Assembly (NCBI GenBank): GCA_030550555.1
Contig: JAUQPD010000007.1
Coordinates: 81,563 to 132,470 of the forward strand
Origin: Thermodesulfobacteriota bacterium
Lineage (GTDB): Bacteria > Desulfobacterota > Thermodesulfobacteria > Thermodesulfobacteriales > Thermodesulfobacteriaceae
Direction of reading: 5' to 3'
DNA length: 50,908 bases
Shown: one piece after another, positions 19,291 to 27,705 of the stretch
How positions within the stretch are numbered: the first letter of the stretch is position 1
Layout of the letters: every line of letters starts with the position of its first letter
Program-made: the position numbers and the translations under genes
The notes under the pieces: generated by a model
Told to the model about the DNA's origin: nothing
Seen by the model: only the letters and a program-made list of their open reading frames with translations
Database searches by the model: none

Positions 19291-19318
19291 TTGACAATAG
19301 AAATTTTCATAGGATTAT
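19291..19318 (+). promoter_or_regulatory. Candidate promoter for the aminotransferase-selA operon
   Basis: A perfect TTGACA (19291-19296) is followed after 16 bp by GATTAT (19313-19318), 4 of 6 to the -10 consensus. The leader to the ATG at 19359 would be about 35 nt. The -35 is strong and the -10 modest. Confidence 0.45.
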
Positions 19319-19358
19319 AGGTTTTAATTATTCCCGCATAGAAAGGGGCATCAAGGTC

Positions 19359-20564
19359 ATGGGGAGATTATCAAAAATCAAACCAGCAGACCGCACAACG
19401 GGTGTGGAGTATGCCATAAGGGATATTGTAGAAACTTCAAAACAAGCACTATCCCTTGGGCTAGATCTCATCTATCTCAATATCGGTGATCCCGTGAAAT
19501 ATGGTTTTAAAACCCCAAAACCTCTTATTGAGGCAGTCTACAAAGCTATGTTAGAGAACCAAAATTCCTATTCTGACTCTCTTGGTATTCCTGAGGCTTT
19601 GAAAGCCATAGAAAGTTATGCTTTAAAAAAGGGAATAAAACCAATTGATATCTTCATTACCCAGGGTGCAAGTGAAGCCATAGAGTTTGCTATAGCCTCT
19701 CTGCTAAATCCTCAGGATAATATCCTTCTCCCCTGCCCCTGCTATCCACTATATCAAGCTATAGTATCAAAGCTTGGAATTGAGGCAAGATTTTACAATC
19801 TTTCTGAGGATAAAAACTGGGAGCCCGATGTTGAAAGTATTGAAAGTCAAATTGACAAAAACACCAAAGCGGTTGTCATTATCAACCCTAACAATCCAAC
19901 AGGTGCTATTTACTCTAGACAGACCTTGGAAACAATCGTAGAAATTGCTAAAAAATACAACCTTGTCATTCTCTCAGATGAAATATATGACCAATTCGTA
20001 TTAGATGAAGGAGTTGAACATATATCTATTGCCTCTTTATGTGATGATGTTCCAACTGTGACTTTTAATGGTCTTTCTAAGTGTTATTTTAGTCCTGGGT
20101 GGAGAATAGGTTGGGGCATAGTCTCAGGTCCTAAAGAAGTTCTTGAAGACTTTATAGAGGCCATACATAAACTTGCCAGAGCAAGGCTCTGTGCACCCCA
20201 TCCCTTTCAATATGCCATTCCTGTTGCTTTGAATAATGACAATGGATACCTTAAAGAGGTAATCCCTGCTCTAAGAAAAAGGAGAGATCTAATTGTTGAA
20301 GGTTTGAATCAAATTCCACATATCATGTGCAAAAGACCATCTGGTGCCTTTTATGCCTTCCCAAGGATTGACATACCAGGAATTGATGATCTTGAATTCG
20401 TCAAAAGATTGATCATGGAAGAAGGAGTCGTGGTTGTTCACGGAAGTGGCTTTGGTTTAAAAGGGGGAGCTAACCATTTTCGGATAATCTTTCTTCCTGA
20501 AGAGAAGATACTTGAAGAAGCCCTCTTCAGAATTGACCGCTTTGTGAGAAAACTTACGAAGTAG
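19359..20564 (+). CDS. PLP-dependent aminotransferase, class I/II (alanine/aspartate type)
   Basis: Fold-type I transaminase of 401 residues. The N-terminal RTTGVEYAIRDIV segment, the ITQGASEAIEFAIASLL cofactor region, NPNNPTGAIYS, SDEIYDQFV and the Schiff-base lysine in NGLSKCYFSPGWRIGW are all present. The C-terminal RIIFL supplies the substrate carboxylate arginine. The N-terminus resembles AlaA-like and archaeal alanine aminotransferases, so pyruvate/alanine chemistry is plausible, but specificity cannot be read reliably. It starts an operon with selA, 14 bp downstream. Confidence 0.9.
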   Translation: MGRLSKIKPADRTTGVEYAIRDIVETSKQALSLGLDLIYLNIGDPVKYGFKTPKPLIEAVYKAMLENQNSYSDSLGIPEALKAIESYALKKGIKPIDIFITQGASEAIEFAIASLLNPQDNILLPCPCYPLYQAIVSKLGIEARFYNLSEDKNWEPDVESIESQIDKNTKAVVIINPNNPTGAIYSRQTLETIVEIAKKYNLVILSDEIYDQFVLDEGVEHISIASLCDDVPTVTFNGLSKCYFSPGWRIGWGIVSGPKEVLEDFIEAIHKLARARLCAPHPFQYAIPVALNNDNGYLKEVIPALRKRRDLIVEGLNQIPHIMCKRPSGAFYAFPRIDIPGIDDLEFVKRLIMEEGVVVVHGSGFGLKGGANHFRIIFLPEEKILEEALFRIDRFVRKLTK

Positions 20565-20578
20565 TTGGAAAGGAACTT

Positions 20579-21958
20579 ATGAGAATCCCTTCTGTTCACG
20601 AGCTCAAGGAGAGATTATCTACCCTATTCCCTGATTATCCTTTTTCCCTTTTTACTGAACCTGCAAGAAGGGTTTGTGAATATCTTAGAGAGAAAAAAGT
20701 AAGAGGAGACCTTACAGAAATAAAAAAGGAAGATTTGGATAAACTCTTAATACATTATTTCAAAGATTATATATCACCAAATCTCAGGAGAGTAATTAAT
20801 GGGACAGGAGTGATAGTTCATACAAATCTGGGAAGAGCGCCTCTCTCTAAGGATCTTATAACCTATCTCACAGAGATCGCCCTCTACTACTCTAACCTAG
20901 AATTTGATCTAAAGGAGGGAAAAAGAGGGAGCAGATACTCTCATGTAGAAGAATTGCTTCTTGAACTGACTGGTGCAGAGGCAGGACTTGTAGTAAACAA
21001 CAACGCTGGAGCTGTTCTCATCAGTCTAAACACCCTTGCCAAAGGAAGAGAAGTTATTGTCTCCCGTGGGGAACTTGTAGAGATTGGAGGGTCTTTTAGA
21101 ATTCCAGAAGTTATGGAATGGGCAGGCTGTTATTTAAAAGAAGTTGGGACAACTAACAAAACTCACCTTTACGACTATGAAAGAGCTATTAATGAAAACA
21201 CAGCTCTTCTTTTAAAGGTCCATAAAAGCAATTATGCTATTGTTGGCTTTACTAAAGAAATACCCGTTGAAGAACTTGTAACCCTTGGCAAACGTTACCA
21301 TATTCCTGTTATGGAAGATCTTGGAAGTGGTTCTCTTATTGATTTTTCCAAATATGGCTTACCTAAAGAACCAACTGTCCAAGAATCCATAAAAAAAGGA
21401 GTCGATATAGTCACATTTTCTGGAGATAAGCTTCTTGGGGGACCTCAAGCAGGTATAATTCTCGGAAAAAAAGAACTGGTTGAAAAAATTAGAAAAAATC
21501 CTCTAAACAGAGCAATCAGGATTGATAAGCTTACCCTTGCATCTTTAGAGGCTACTTTAAGACTCTATAGAGACGAAAAAAAGGCAATTGAACACATTCC
21601 TGTTCTTCGAATGATTTTAGAAAACCCAGAAACCACCAAAAAAAGGGCAAAAAAACTACTTATTTTACTCTCAAAGATTTCACCAAATTTGAAGGTAACC
21701 CTTGTTAAGACAATTGCTAAAACTGGAGGTGGGGCTCTACCCTTGTTAGACATACCCTCATACGGTGTTGCCCTCCGTTGGAAGGGACTTTCAGCAAAGG
21801 AGCTTCAAAGACTTCTCCGCAACCAGTCTCCCCCTATAATAGGAATAATTGAAGAGGACCACTTTATAATTGATGCCCGCTGTCTCTTCGAAAATGATCT
21901 GAAGGAAATCAAAGAAAGCCTTACCCGCTTAAGCCATGAACTTGAAACCTCCACCTAA
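20579..21958 (+). CDS. selA: L-seryl-tRNA(Sec) selenium transferase
   Basis: PLP enzyme converting seryl-tRNA(Sec) to selenocysteyl-tRNA(Sec) with selenophosphate. The 459 residues are full length for bacterial SelA: the N-terminal domain (about 1-70), the TGVIVHTNLGRAPL core entry, VVNNNAGAVLISLN, and the lysine in FSGDKLLGGPQAGII that binds PLP. Its presence implies that the genome uses selenocysteine, so in-frame TGA codons elsewhere deserve care. selB, selD and tRNA-Sec are not in this window. Its 3' end overlaps the TPR gene by 23 bp. Confidence 0.95.
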   Translation: MRIPSVHELKERLSTLFPDYPFSLFTEPARRVCEYLREKKVRGDLTEIKKEDLDKLLIHYFKDYISPNLRRVINGTGVIVHTNLGRAPLSKDLITYLTEIALYYSNLEFDLKEGKRGSRYSHVEELLLELTGAEAGLVVNNNAGAVLISLNTLAKGREVIVSRGELVEIGGSFRIPEVMEWAGCYLKEVGTTNKTHLYDYERAINENTALLLKVHKSNYAIVGFTKEIPVEELVTLGKRYHIPVMEDLGSGSLIDFSKYGLPKEPTVQESIKKGVDIVTFSGDKLLGGPQAGIILGKKELVEKIRKNPLNRAIRIDKLTLASLEATLRLYRDEKKAIEHIPVLRMILENPETTKKRAKKLLILLSKISPNLKVTLVKTIAKTGGGALPLLDIPSYGVALRWKGLSAKELQRLLRNQSPPIIGIIEEDHFIIDARCLFENDLKEIKESLTRLSHELETST

Positions 21959-23438
21959 ACATGAATATCTTCTTCCCATTATAAAAAGATTTCTGGAAAT
22001 CAAAAATCTACCTTCACCACCCTCTACAAACCCCTTTACAGTCAACACTAAAGAACTAATTGAGAATTTTGACGAAAACTTGTGTTCCCTCTTGATTATT
22101 GAAAGACTGTTTCTCGAAAATACAGAAGGCTCTCTCTACAGCTCAAATTTGTTAGATCTCCTTCTTGAAGTTGAAACATTACCTGGATACATTTTCAGCT
22201 TCAGGGAAATTCCACTCCCTGAAACTTACCCTTTCTTTCACATTGCTGAAGACATATATTTTTATCCTTCATTATTTGAAGAGACAAGTCGTCTATTTTT
22301 AGAGCTTTGGAGAAAGAAAGTAAACTTTAGCTCATCCTTTATTGCCCTTGCAAAGGGCTATGATGTCAGGGACCTGAGAAAAATAATTGATATAGCAAAA
22401 ACTCTAGGTTTCACTAGACTTGGAAAAAAAGCCCTTGAAGATTTGGAAGACATCATAGAGTTATATATTTATGGAAAAAGCGAAGAGCTCATCAAAGCTC
22501 TAAAAGACGAAGACTCTGTTTTAGTTATCTCAGAAAAGGTCTTAAGCATTTTAGATAAGATTAGTCCGATTTTACTTCATGAGGGAAAAAGATATATTTT
22601 CACGGTGTGGGGAGCTTCCTTTAAGGAGGAGTTATTTGCCTTAGATTCTGATCTTTTTGGGCATATTGGCTTAATTGACAAGGTTGCCCTAACAGATCCT
22701 CACTTTGCAACTTTTAGTCCTCTTCTTCTTGCTTTTGCAAGTCTTGAGCATGCTAAAAGAGCTGGAAAAAGTTACCACCATTTAGATTATTTTACTCTCC
22801 ATGTTCTTGCTGATCTCTATTATGAGTGGGATGACTATGGGAGTGCCCTCAAGACCTACCTAAGGGCAAAGGACCATACTCTTCAGCCAATAGAGCTTTC
22901 CCTCAGTTTAGCTTCTATCTACTATATCTTCGGGGACCTAAAGCAAGCAGAAAGAACACTTCGCTCAGAGCTTTGTGGATGCAAGAAAGAAGACCCACGA
23001 GTCCACTACAATCTTGGGATAATTTATAACTCTCTTGGAAAAAAAGACCAAGCGGAGTATCACCTCTTTAAGGCCTATCTTTTAAATAAAGAGGAGCCCC
23101 TTTTTAGAAAACAGCTTGTGAAGTATCTTTGGGATGAAGGAAAATTAGATGAGATTCAAGAGGTCTTGAAAGATATATCTCAACTCACCCCAGAAGAGAA
23201 GGCCTATTTGGGAAAAATAGCTTTTCTAAAGGGGGATTACGAGTCCGCCTTAGGCTACTTGAGAGATATTCTGAGTTCTAAGGATAGAGACGGAGCGTCT
23301 TTATATTTTCTTGCTTGGTTATATATGTATTTTAGGATGGACAGTGAGGTAGTTAAAATGCTCCTTGATGAAGCTCGTGAGAGGTTAACTGAAGAAGAAT
23401 TTGAAAGACTTTCAAGTGAATTTGGACTTCCTCAATGA
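21936..23438 (+). CDS. TPR-repeat protein of unknown function
   Basis: I do not recognise a specific family. The 500-residue product has a non-repetitive N-terminal half (about 1-260) and a C-terminal half (about 265-470) built of tetratricopeptide-like helix pairs (LADLYYEWDDYGSALKTYLRA, YNLGIIYNSLGKKDQAEYHL, KIAFLKGDYESALGYLRDI). No signal peptide or membrane helix is seen, so it is probably a cytoplasmic scaffold. It starts inside the 3' end of selA (23 bp overlap) and ends in an ATGA overlap with the MBL gene, so it is translationally embedded between two enzymes. A partner role with either is possible but unproven. Confidence 0.75.
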   Translation: MNLKPPPKHEYLLPIIKRFLEIKNLPSPPSTNPFTVNTKELIENFDENLCSLLIIERLFLENTEGSLYSSNLLDLLLEVETLPGYIFSFREIPLPETYPFFHIAEDIYFYPSLFEETSRLFLELWRKKVNFSSSFIALAKGYDVRDLRKIIDIAKTLGFTRLGKKALEDLEDIIELYIYGKSEELIKALKDEDSVLVISEKVLSILDKISPILLHEGKRYIFTVWGASFKEELFALDSDLFGHIGLIDKVALTDPHFATFSPLLLAFASLEHAKRAGKSYHHLDYFTLHVLADLYYEWDDYGSALKTYLRAKDHTLQPIELSLSLASIYYIFGDLKQAERTLRSELCGCKKEDPRVHYNLGIIYNSLGKKDQAEYHLFKAYLLNKEEPLFRKQLVKYLWDEGKLDEIQEVLKDISQLTPEEKAYLGKIAFLKGDYESALGYLRDILSSKDRDGASLYFLAWLYMYFRMDSEVVKMLLDEARERLTEEEFERLSSEFGLPQ

Positions 23439-24193
23439 GAGTGACAGTTCTTGGCTCTGGAACTGGCTGGTTAAGAATTGAACGCAGAGCACCTGCCTAT
23501 CTGGTGACCTATGGAGATTTTCACATTCTACTTGATATCGGACCAGGGACTCTCTACCAGCTCCTCAACACGGGCTTGTCCTTAAATGATATCTCTGCTA
23601 TTTTTATCTCCCATTTTCATCCAGACCATGTAACTGACCTCATCCCTTTCTTTTTTGCTACAAGATATCAGCTTGGCTACACACCGCAAACTCAAGTATT
23701 TGTAATAGCTCACAAAAAATTTCAGGAATTTCACGAAGCACTTAAAGGGGCCTTTGGGCAATGGGTATCACCTCCCGAACATCTCTTCAGATTTATCCTT
23801 CTCCCAGGGGACTCCTTCCAGAGCTTTGATCTTGGACCTTTTAGAGTAAAAACTCTGGGAGTAAATCACAATGAAGAATCCCTTGCAATAAGACTTGAAC
23901 TTGGTGAAAAAAGTCTTATCTATTCGGGAGACACTGGGCTTTGCAATGAGATCATAGAGCTTGCTAGGGGTGGAGATCTCTTGATACTTGAATGTGCCAA
24001 TTCACAGGAATATAAAAGTCCATTTCATCTTGGACCTGAAGATATCGCAGAAATTGCTCTCAAGGCCAAACCCAAAAGAATCCTTCTGTCACACTTTTAT
24101 CCTCACAGCGAGTCTCCACCAATTGAGCTCATTCAAAAGGTCTATGATGGAGAGATCATCCTTGCAAAGGATTTTCAAATAATTGAAATATGA
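23435..24193 (+). CDS. MBL-fold metallohydrolase (RNase Z / phosphodiesterase-like)
   Basis: The 252 residues show the metallo-beta-lactamase metal motif HFHPDH (H60, H62, D64, H65), a GDTG motif (about 165) bringing the bridging aspartate, and a distal HFYPHS histidine near 222. Overall it resembles RNase Z/ElaC-like and cyclic-nucleotide phosphodiesterase-type MBL proteins, but lacks an obvious long exosite arm, so tRNA 3' processing is not assured. The start overlaps the TPR gene stop as ATGA. Substrate unknown. Confidence 0.85.
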   Translation: MRVTVLGSGTGWLRIERRAPAYLVTYGDFHILLDIGPGTLYQLLNTGLSLNDISAIFISHFHPDHVTDLIPFFFATRYQLGYTPQTQVFVIAHKKFQEFHEALKGAFGQWVSPPEHLFRFILLPGDSFQSFDLGPFRVKTLGVNHNEESLAIRLELGEKSLIYSGDTGLCNEIIELARGGDLLILECANSQEYKSPFHLGPEDIAEIALKAKPKRILLSHFYPHSESPPIELIQKVYDGEIILAKDFQIIEI

Positions 24194-24202
24194 GGTGTAG
24201 AG

Positions 24203-24421
24203 ATGGAGGGACTTGATCCAAAGCTAATAAATAAACTAAAAGACAAAATACAGAAAGAACTTGTTCAAAGAGAGAGAGAAACCTTAGAATTCTGGCTTGC
24301 AGAAATACAAAAAATATATCAGAAAAAACATACATCACTTGAAGAATTGAAAAGTGAGTTAAAACTTTACATTGAAAAAATGAAAAACCGTTTAGAAATA
24401 ATTAAAACTAAAGGATATTGA
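24203..24421 (+). CDS. Small charged helical protein, unknown
   Basis: A 72-residue protein, almost entirely predicted helix or coiled coil (KLKDKIQKELVQRERETLEF, SELKLYIEKMKNRLEIIK), with no cysteines and no membrane segment. GAGGTG lies nine bases upstream of the ATG, and the gene fits tightly between the MBL gene (9 bp) and thrC (9 bp), which supports real translation. I do not recognise a family. Confidence 0.65.
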   Translation: MEGLDPKLINKLKDKIQKELVQRERETLEFWLAEIQKIYQKKHTSLEELKSELKLYIEKMKNRLEIIKTKGY

Positions 24422-24430
24422 GGGTAAAAT

Positions 24431-25819
24431 ATGTATTATTTTAGCACAAGAGGATATCTTAAAAAATTTACTTTTTCTGAAACTGTTTTTGAAGGCCTTG
24501 CTCCTGATGGTGGCCTATTTCTTCCTGAAAAAATTCCTACTATTGATAAATCTGAGCAGGAACGGTGGAGGAATCTTTCATATAAGGAGCTTGCTTTTGA
24601 GGTTTTTAGATTATATGCAACTGATATACCAGAGGAAGATCTAAAAACTATAATTGATAAAAGTTATTCTACATTTCGTCACAAGGAAATAACACCGACA
24701 GTAAAAGTTGGTAATTTTTATGTGTTAGAACTTTTCCATGGACCAACTTATGCTTTCAAGGATATAGCTCTTCAATTTCTTGGCAATTTATTTGAATATC
24801 TCCTAAAAAAAGAAAATAGAAAGATTAATATCTTAGGTGCAACTTCAGGAGATACTGGTGCATCAGCAATATATGGTGTAAGAGGAAAAGAAAATATTTC
24901 AATTTTTATACTACATCCACATAAGAGAGTATCACCAATACAGGCACTTATGATGACTACAGTTCTCGATCCGAATGTACATAATTTAGCTATTGAAGGA
25001 TCATTTGATGATTGTCAGAGAATAGTCAAAACTATATTTATGGATCTTGACTTCAAGAGAAGGTATGGACTTACCGCGATTAACTCAATAAATTTTGCAA
25101 GAATATTAGCTCAGATAGTTTATTACATATATTCCTACTTTAGAGTCAGTATAGAAGAAGGCGCAAGCGAAGTTCGGTTTTCTGTACCTACAGGCAACTT
25201 CGGAGATATCTTTGCTGGCTATATGGCAAAAAGGATGCTTGGCAAAGGTATTGAACGACTTATCTTAGCGACTAATGAAAACGATATCCTTGCTCGTTTT
25301 GTAAATTACGGAGACTATTCGGTCGGTAAGGTCGTTCCCACAATTGCTCCTGCTATGGATATACAGGTTGCGAGTAACTTTGAAAGATATCTCTATTACC
25401 TATTAGGAGAGGATCCTTATAGAACAAAACAGGCAATGAGGGAGTTTAGTGAAAAGGGAGCTTTGAGGTTTGATGAGAGTGTCTTAAATAGAGTGAGAGT
25501 AGATTTTCTCTCAAGAGCAGTCTCTGAAAAGGAGACCTTAGAAACCATAAGAGATATCTACGAGGAGACTGGCTATCTCCTTGATCCACATACAGCAATT
25601 GGGGTGAGGGCAGGTCTCACCTATAAGGAGGACTTCCCCCTGATATGCCTGGCAACTGCACATCCTGCTAAATTCCCCGAGGTTGTCAGCACTGCAATTG
25701 GTAAGGATTTTCCTCTTCCTAAAGAAATTGAGGAACTTAAGAGTAAACCACAGAGATATGTCGTACTTCCTCCTGATCCAAAGGAAGTAAAAAATTATAT
25801 GATCAACAATTTAAACTGA
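24431..25819 (+). CDS. thrC: Threonine synthase
   Basis: PLP enzyme converting O-phosphohomoserine to threonine. The 462 residues follow the longer class: the N-terminal YFSTRGYLKKFTFSETVFEGLAPDGGLF-type opening, the PLP lysine in GPTYAFKDIALQF, ATSGDTGASAIYG for phosphate binding, and PTGNFGDIFAGY. The first half is visibly more AT-rich than the second. It is the last gene of the aminotransferase-selA run; a new promoter follows. Other threonine-pathway genes are not nearby. Confidence 0.95.
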   Translation: MYYFSTRGYLKKFTFSETVFEGLAPDGGLFLPEKIPTIDKSEQERWRNLSYKELAFEVFRLYATDIPEEDLKTIIDKSYSTFRHKEITPTVKVGNFYVLELFHGPTYAFKDIALQFLGNLFEYLLKKENRKINILGATSGDTGASAIYGVRGKENISIFILHPHKRVSPIQALMMTTVLDPNVHNLAIEGSFDDCQRIVKTIFMDLDFKRRYGLTAINSINFARILAQIVYYIYSYFRVSIEEGASEVRFSVPTGNFGDIFAGYMAKRMLGKGIERLILATNENDILARFVNYGDYSVGKVVPTIAPAMDIQVASNFERYLYYLLGEDPYRTKQAMREFSEKGALRFDESVLNRVRVDFLSRAVSEKETLETIRDIYEETGYLLDPHTAIGVRAGLTYKEDFPLICLATAHPAKFPEVVSTAIGKDFPLPKEIEELKSKPQRYVVLPPDPKEVKNYMINNLN

Positions 25820-25838
25820 TGTGTATTCTTTATCTTTC

Positions 25839-25867
25839 TTGACAAGTTATTTTCCAGGAATTAAATT
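25839..25867 (+). promoter_or_regulatory. Sigma70-type promoter for the Re-citrate synthase operon
   Basis: Perfect TTGACA (25839-25844), 17 bp spacer, TAAATT (25862-25867). The leader to the ATG at 25906 would be about 33 nt. Confidence 0.6.
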
Positions 25868-25905
25868 AAGTTATCTGGATTTAAAGTTCTTCCCTGGGGG
25901 GTCCT

Positions 25906-27705
25906 ATGCTGAAAATTAACTATGACAAGGATAAATTTCGGCTTATCGAGCCAACTGAGCCGGAATTATATAAAGATTTTTTTCCCTATGTTGAGCCACC
26001 AAGAATTTTTTTTGATGGGAAATACATACCTCCTCAGCCTGCATCGGAGTTCTATATAACTGACACGACCTTTAGAGATGGTCAACAGGCAAGGACTCCT
26101 TACACTCCTGAACAGATCGAAACACTGTATAAATTTCTTCACAAACTCAGTGGTCCCAAGGGGATAATACGTCAGACCGAGTTTTTTCTCTACACCCAGA
26201 GGGACCGAGAAGCCCTAGAGAGATGCCTTTCTTTAGGATACAAATATCCTGAAATCACGGGTTGGATAAGGGCAAACAGAGAAGATCTAAAGCTTGTTAA
26301 AGAAATGGGTCTGAAAGAGACAGGCATGCTCACCTCTTGTTCTGACTATCACATATACTTAAAGCTTAAGAAAACTAGAAAGCAGGTACTAGAGGACTAC
26401 CTTGCAGTTGTCAAAGAGGCCTTATCATACGGTATAAGACCAAGGTGTCATTTTGAAGATGTTACCAGAGCGGACATTTACGGTTTTGTTATACCCTTTG
26501 CAATAGAGCTAATGAAACTGCGTGAGGAGAGTGGAATTGATATCAAGATTAGGCTTTGTGATACTCTTGGTGTTGCGGTGCCCTATCCCGAAGCAAGTCT
26601 TCCTATAAGTGTTCCAAAACTAATTAGAGCTCTTATTGATGAGGCTGGGGTTCCAGGGGAGCTTTTGGAATGGCATGGTCACAACGACTACTATCGAGCT
26701 GTAATTAATGCTACTTATGCCTGGTTGTATGGCTGTGCCTATGTAAATACTTCATTACTTGGAATAGGTGAGAGAACTGGAAACACCCCTCTCGAAGCTA
26801 TGGTCTTTGAATACATTGCACTCAAAGGCACAAACGATGGCATGGATACGACAATAATTACCGATATAGTCAATTACTACAAAGAACATCTCCACGAAAA
26901 AATTCCACCTAGACAACCCTTTGTTGGAGAAGACTTTAATGCAACGAGAGCTGGAATCCACATTGATGGTCTCATTAAGAATGAAGAAATTTATAATTCC
27001 TTTGACTCGATAAGAATCCTAAAGAGACCTATACAGATAATTATCACTGATAAGAGTGGAACTGCTGGGATAGCCTACTGGATCAATACACATTTTAATC
27101 TTACTGGTGAGAGCGCAATTGATAAAAGGCATCCTGGAGTTATTAAAATTTATAAGAAAATTCAAGAATTATATGAAAAAGGACGTATCACCTCTATATC
27201 TAATGAAGAAATGCTTGCCCTCACAAGAAAATACTTACCTGAGCTATTTGAATCAGAATTAGATCATCTTAGAAAATTTGCTCATAAACTGCTCATACAG
27301 TTTATAGAAGATCTTGTCCAAGAACAGGATCTAATTACTATGAATGTTGAGGCTATTAAGCCTATCCTCAAGAGATTTCTATCTGAACATCCCTATGTTC
27401 AATTCATCTACATTGTTGATATTGAAGGAAAACCCATTATTGGTTTAACAGATGACGTAGAATTTCGTAAAAAATTTGACGAACTTTTAACGACTGAGAC
27501 CTTTGAAAATAGAGATTGGTTTATTAATCCCATGAAGACTGGAAAAATTTATATATCTCCATTCTATACTTCGAAAATGACCAATAAACTTTGTATTACT
27601 GTTTCTGCCCCTATAAGAAATGCAGATGATGAAATTATAGCTATACTCGGAATGGATATTCGCTTTGAGGACCTTGTAAAGATGGAACGAGAAAATGCTT
27701 TATAG
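25906..27705 (+). CDS. Re-citrate synthase-like HMGL enzyme with C-terminal Cache-like domain
   Basis: Residues about 45-445 form an HMGL/isopropylmalate-synthase-type TIM barrel with divalent-metal residues D53 and R57-D58 (TDTTFRDGQQAR), E255 and H257/H259 (EWHGHND), and GIGERTGNTPLEA. Segments such as GIIRQTEFFLY, YKYPEITGWIRA, GMLTSCSDYHIYLKLKKTRK and RAGIHIDGLIKNEEIYN resemble the Re-citrate synthase group known from Clostridium kluyveri and sulfate reducers, so condensation of acetyl-CoA with oxaloacetate is the best guess. Homocitrate or citramalate synthase is the alternative. Residues about 485-595 look like a Cache/PDC sensor module (FIYIVDIEGKPIIGL, RDWFINPMKTGKIYISPFY, CITVSAPIRNADDEIIAILG), with no membrane helix anywhere. 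Length is 599, well beyond a barrel enzyme alone. It overlaps tolB by 11 bp. Confidence 0.8.
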   Translation: MLKINYDKDKFRLIEPTEPELYKDFFPYVEPPRIFFDGKYIPPQPASEFYITDTTFRDGQQARTPYTPEQIETLYKFLHKLSGPKGIIRQTEFFLYTQRDREALERCLSLGYKYPEITGWIRANREDLKLVKEMGLKETGMLTSCSDYHIYLKLKKTRKQVLEDYLAVVKEALSYGIRPRCHFEDVTRADIYGFVIPFAIELMKLREESGIDIKIRLCDTLGVAVPYPEASLPISVPKLIRALIDEAGVPGELLEWHGHNDYYRAVINATYAWLYGCAYVNTSLLGIGERTGNTPLEAMVFEYIALKGTNDGMDTTIITDIVNYYKEHLHEKIPPRQPFVGEDFNATRAGIHIDGLIKNEEIYNSFDSIRILKRPIQIIITDKSGTAGIAYWINTHFNLTGESAIDKRHPGVIKIYKKIQELYEKGRITSISNEEMLALTRKYLPELFESELDHLRKFAHKLLIQFIEDLVQEQDLITMNVEAIKPILKRFLSEHPYVQFIYIVDIEGKPIIGLTDDVEFRKKFDELLTTETFENRDWFINPMKTGKIYISPFYTSKMTNKLCITVSAPIRNADDEIIAILGMDIRFEDLVKMERENAL

